DNA of 64,000 bases, taken from the NCBI GenBank assembly GCA_024640765.1, contig JAHEEK010000014.1:41269-105268 (forward strand), in the 5' to 3' direction. Below, in pieces: positions 62,292 through 64,000 of the stretch. This DNA is from Nereida sp024640765. Its GTDB lineage: Bacteria > Pseudomonadota > Alphaproteobacteria > Rhodobacterales > Rhodobacteraceae. Position numbers and translations under genes: made by a program. Within the stretch, counting starts at the first letter, position 1. Each line of letters begins with the position of its first letter. The notes under the pieces are model-generated. The model did not search any database. It was not told where the DNA came from and worked only from the letters and a program-made list of their open reading frames with translations.

Positions 62292-63632
62292 TTAGTTTGT
62301 AGCCGCGACGCCGGTGGTAATTAAGCTGGGCGTAATTTGTTGGATAACGCGGTGCCACTTTGTAATGGGTTGTTCAGCCGCAAAGATAACGTCGTTTGGG
62401 CGTAACTGAAATTCGGTCGCTATCACCAAATTCGCAGCATTCGAAAAATCAAACTTGTATGCTGCAATCGGGCTAACGGAACTGCGTTTCCGTAGGATGT
62501 AGGTTTGGCTAATATTTGCGGTGGTTGTTGAAAGGCCGCCGCTGTGAAAGAGGGCATCAGCAAGACTTGCATGGTGCTCAAACGGTAGCGGGAACCGCGT
62601 TTGCTTACTCGCTTCGCCAGTCAAGTAAACGTAGTCACGCTGCATACTATCCGTTGCTATGCGCATCTGAATAGCAGCTTGTTCAGTGCGTTGTTGTAGA
62701 TCGAGCGCGCTTAGCTGCGCTGTGATTTGTTCGGTCCTTTGGGTTTTTACGGCTATGGACAATTCGGTTCGCGCAATCTGTTCCGAAAAATAAGCCTGCG
62801 CAGTAGCTAAATCATAACCAACATGTACGTAGACGGCGTCACCAGACATTAACGGCAGGCGCTGCAAGTCTGACGTCTGCAGATAATCTGTAAGTGGTAG
62901 CTGATAGAGCTCGGCCAATCTGTATATCTTAATTGAAGTGGAGCGCTCGTCTTTGGTTACGATTCCTCCAGCCGCAGCTATCGCATCTCTTAATATGCTT
63001 GGTGCAAACGTGACGGGGATACGGGTGTGTGTTTTGACTGCACCACCGACGATAATCTGTTGTGAATTGAATTCACTTATATCAAGGGTAAAGGCGTCCG
63101 TGATTTGGTTTGCCGCTCTTCTTTTGAATACCGCTGAATGGGCATCCTGAATTGTGAGGCCGGCTACCTTGATCGAACCAACGTTTGGAAGCGCGATGGC
63201 GCCGCTGTCTTGGACTGTGTAGATGTTTGATCGCCGCTGATCTTCCGCTCCCGAGATCGCAATGGGTTTGCTCCGCCCCGTAAGGGAGACAACATCACTC
63301 ACTCCAATTTGGTACCGCTTTGTTTTGGTTTGCGGAGGTAGCCTCAATACTGGCGAGGCGCTGATGGTTTGTTGTCTCGAGGCGATGCGTGGTACTACTG
63401 GCTGAGCGGACTGCAGATCTATTGCAGTTATATCTGCGGACCTAGGCCTTGGTAGAGCGCGCGGTGAGTAGGCAGAGCCGTTCGCAATTTTTACAACGCC
63501 TTGTGTCACTTCGACGATCTGCACATTCGGATCGTTCAATGGAACCGTTGGGCTGATGTAGAGCGTACCGCAGTTGTTAAGAATCGCGAGCGATGTAATT
63601 AACGCTATTCTGTGCTCTATGGTGTGAAACAA
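62292..63632 (-). CDS. Polysaccharide export outer-membrane lipoprotein (Wza/OPX-like)
   Basis: A 446-residue protein. The N-terminus has a lipobox (LAILNNCGTL, Cys about 21), then a Poly_export domain with YQIGVSDVVSLTGRSKP and SGAIALPNVGSIKVAGLTI. Two SLBB-like segments follow (QIIVGGAVKTHTRIPV, and YVYLTGEASKQTRFPLPFEH), and between them a coiled coil (about 285-335). OPX proteins form the outer-membrane channel for capsule or exopolysaccharide. The start is a TTG (63630-63632) with a weak purine stretch upstream, so the start is unsure. It is transcribed toward the ribosomal operon, a surface-polysaccharide gene placed where rpmC-rpsQ would be expected. Confidence 0.85.
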   Translation of the reverse strand: MFHTIEHRIALITSLAILNNCGTLYISPTVPLNDPNVQIVEVTQGVVKIANGSAYSPRALPRPRSADITAIDLQSAQPVVPRIASRQQTISASPVLRLPPQTKTKRYQIGVSDVVSLTGRSKPIAISGAEDQRRSNIYTVQDSGAIALPNVGSIKVAGLTIQDAHSAVFKRRAANQITDAFTLDISEFNSQQIIVGGAVKTHTRIPVTFAPSILRDAIAAAGGIVTKDERSTSIKIYRLAELYQLPLTDYLQTSDLQRLPLMSGDAVYVHVGYDLATAQAYFSEQIARTELSIAVKTQRTEQITAQLSALDLQQRTEQAAIQMRIATDSMQRDYVYLTGEASKQTRFPLPFEHHASLADALFHSGGLSTTTANISQTYILRKRSSVSPIAAYKFDFSNAANLVIATEFQLRPNDVIFAAEQPITKWHRVIQQITPSLITTGVAATN

Positions 63633-64000
63633 GTTTTTGCAGCGACGATTCCCCTTAATTTGGAAAAATTCGGATTAATTTCGACTTGTGCATGGGACAT
63701 TGGTGGGCGGTTTACTCTGATTCACTCGTTATTCAGCTCAGTGTTGGCTTAGATTCTGCACTTTTCATGAACAGCGGGTCATTTACTTCGGTTTGAACAG
63801 TTACTGGTACTTGGTCCAAAGGTCGAAAATGTAGGTTTTATTGAGGTAATTACGTTTGTTCGAAAAACTTCACATGAAATTCAAAAAGGGGGTTGCGTGT
63901 TTTGTTTGTTAGACCTAAACCCCACTTCACCGGCGGCGCAGAGATGCAGCGCGGGTCGCCAGAGGGGCCAAGGAGACGCTGAGAGGCTGACTTAGTTCTG
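63633..64000. other. No gene seen at window edge
   Basis: I see no supportable coding region, RNA gene or clear terminator here. Short frames exist (for example a 35-codon frame from 63692) but lack a ribosome site and family features. The promoter of the export gene should lie here, on the minus strand. Confidence 0.6.

Noticed and set aside
63692..63799. 35-codon frame at the window edge
   Set aside because: No ribosome site and no recognisable features.
1..64000. Mobile elements, prophage, CRISPR, rRNA operon, antiphage system
   Set aside because: No transposase, integrase, terminal repeats, spacer arrays or rRNA were seen; nothing resembles a defence island.

Overview
This window looks like a chromosomal segment of a marine Roseobacter-group alphaproteobacterium (Rhodobacterales). 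The evidence is the RpoE-ChrR pair with its divergent lipid-modification operon, a DUF3035 lipoprotein after lspA, the EtfBA / PduO-type adenosyltransferase / HIG1-domain neighbourhood, a 1378-residue RpoB, and the order tuf, tRNA-Trp, secE-nusG-rplKAJL-rpoBC-rpsLG-fusA-tuf-rpsJ. I cannot name a genus from the sequence alone. I see no phage, insertion sequence, CRISPR array or rRNA operon.

Layout. 1-6536: end of lspA, a DUF3035 lipoprotein, a paired M16 peptidase (one active, one without the zinc motif), mutL and rmuC, mostly overlapping or tightly spaced. 6564-12662: anti-sigma factor chrR and rpoE on the minus strand; divergent from them is a five-gene operon (FAD amine-oxidase-like protein, DUF1365, MFS, DUF3833, SDR) that resembles the singlet-oxygen regulon of purple bacteria. 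12639-18060: saccharopine dehydrogenase, a histidine phosphatase, an orphan formate dehydrogenase catalytic subunit and a frameshifted CAP-domain gene. 18096-27648: rpmJ, tRNA-Val, an N-formylglutamate amidohydrolase-like gene, dinB, a tandem glycine riboswitch driving a D-amino-acid dehydrogenase-like gene, an SPFH/NfeD pair, etfBA, a cobalamin adenosyltransferase, a HIG1-type membrane protein, an SDR and an SH3 protein. 27778-33801: parC, a DUF898 membrane protein paired with an M48 protease, and a cytochrome P450.

33935-62207 is the transcription/translation superoperon, with two EF-Tu genes identical at DNA level. Its usual gaps hold accessory genes: a glycosyltransferase-like gene before tRNA-Trp, a sulfotransferase-like gene directly after it, a Hint-domain gene between rplA and rplJ, an EamA transporter between rpoC and rpsL, and a tiny ORF between rplW and rplB. 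The S10 operon is cut by terminators after rplW and after rplP, and continues into an outer-membrane polysaccharide export gene on the opposite strand.

The most notable signals are: (1) five single-base homopolymer indels that break four accessory genes, three of them in the superoperon gaps, while every core gene is intact; (2) the tandem glycine riboswitch with a perfect 16-nt palindrome just upstream; (3) the RpoE-ChrR / lipid operon with a good match to the expected sigma-E promoter but no adjacent methyltransferase; and (4) a chain of mutually exclusive hairpins in the rplJ leader.
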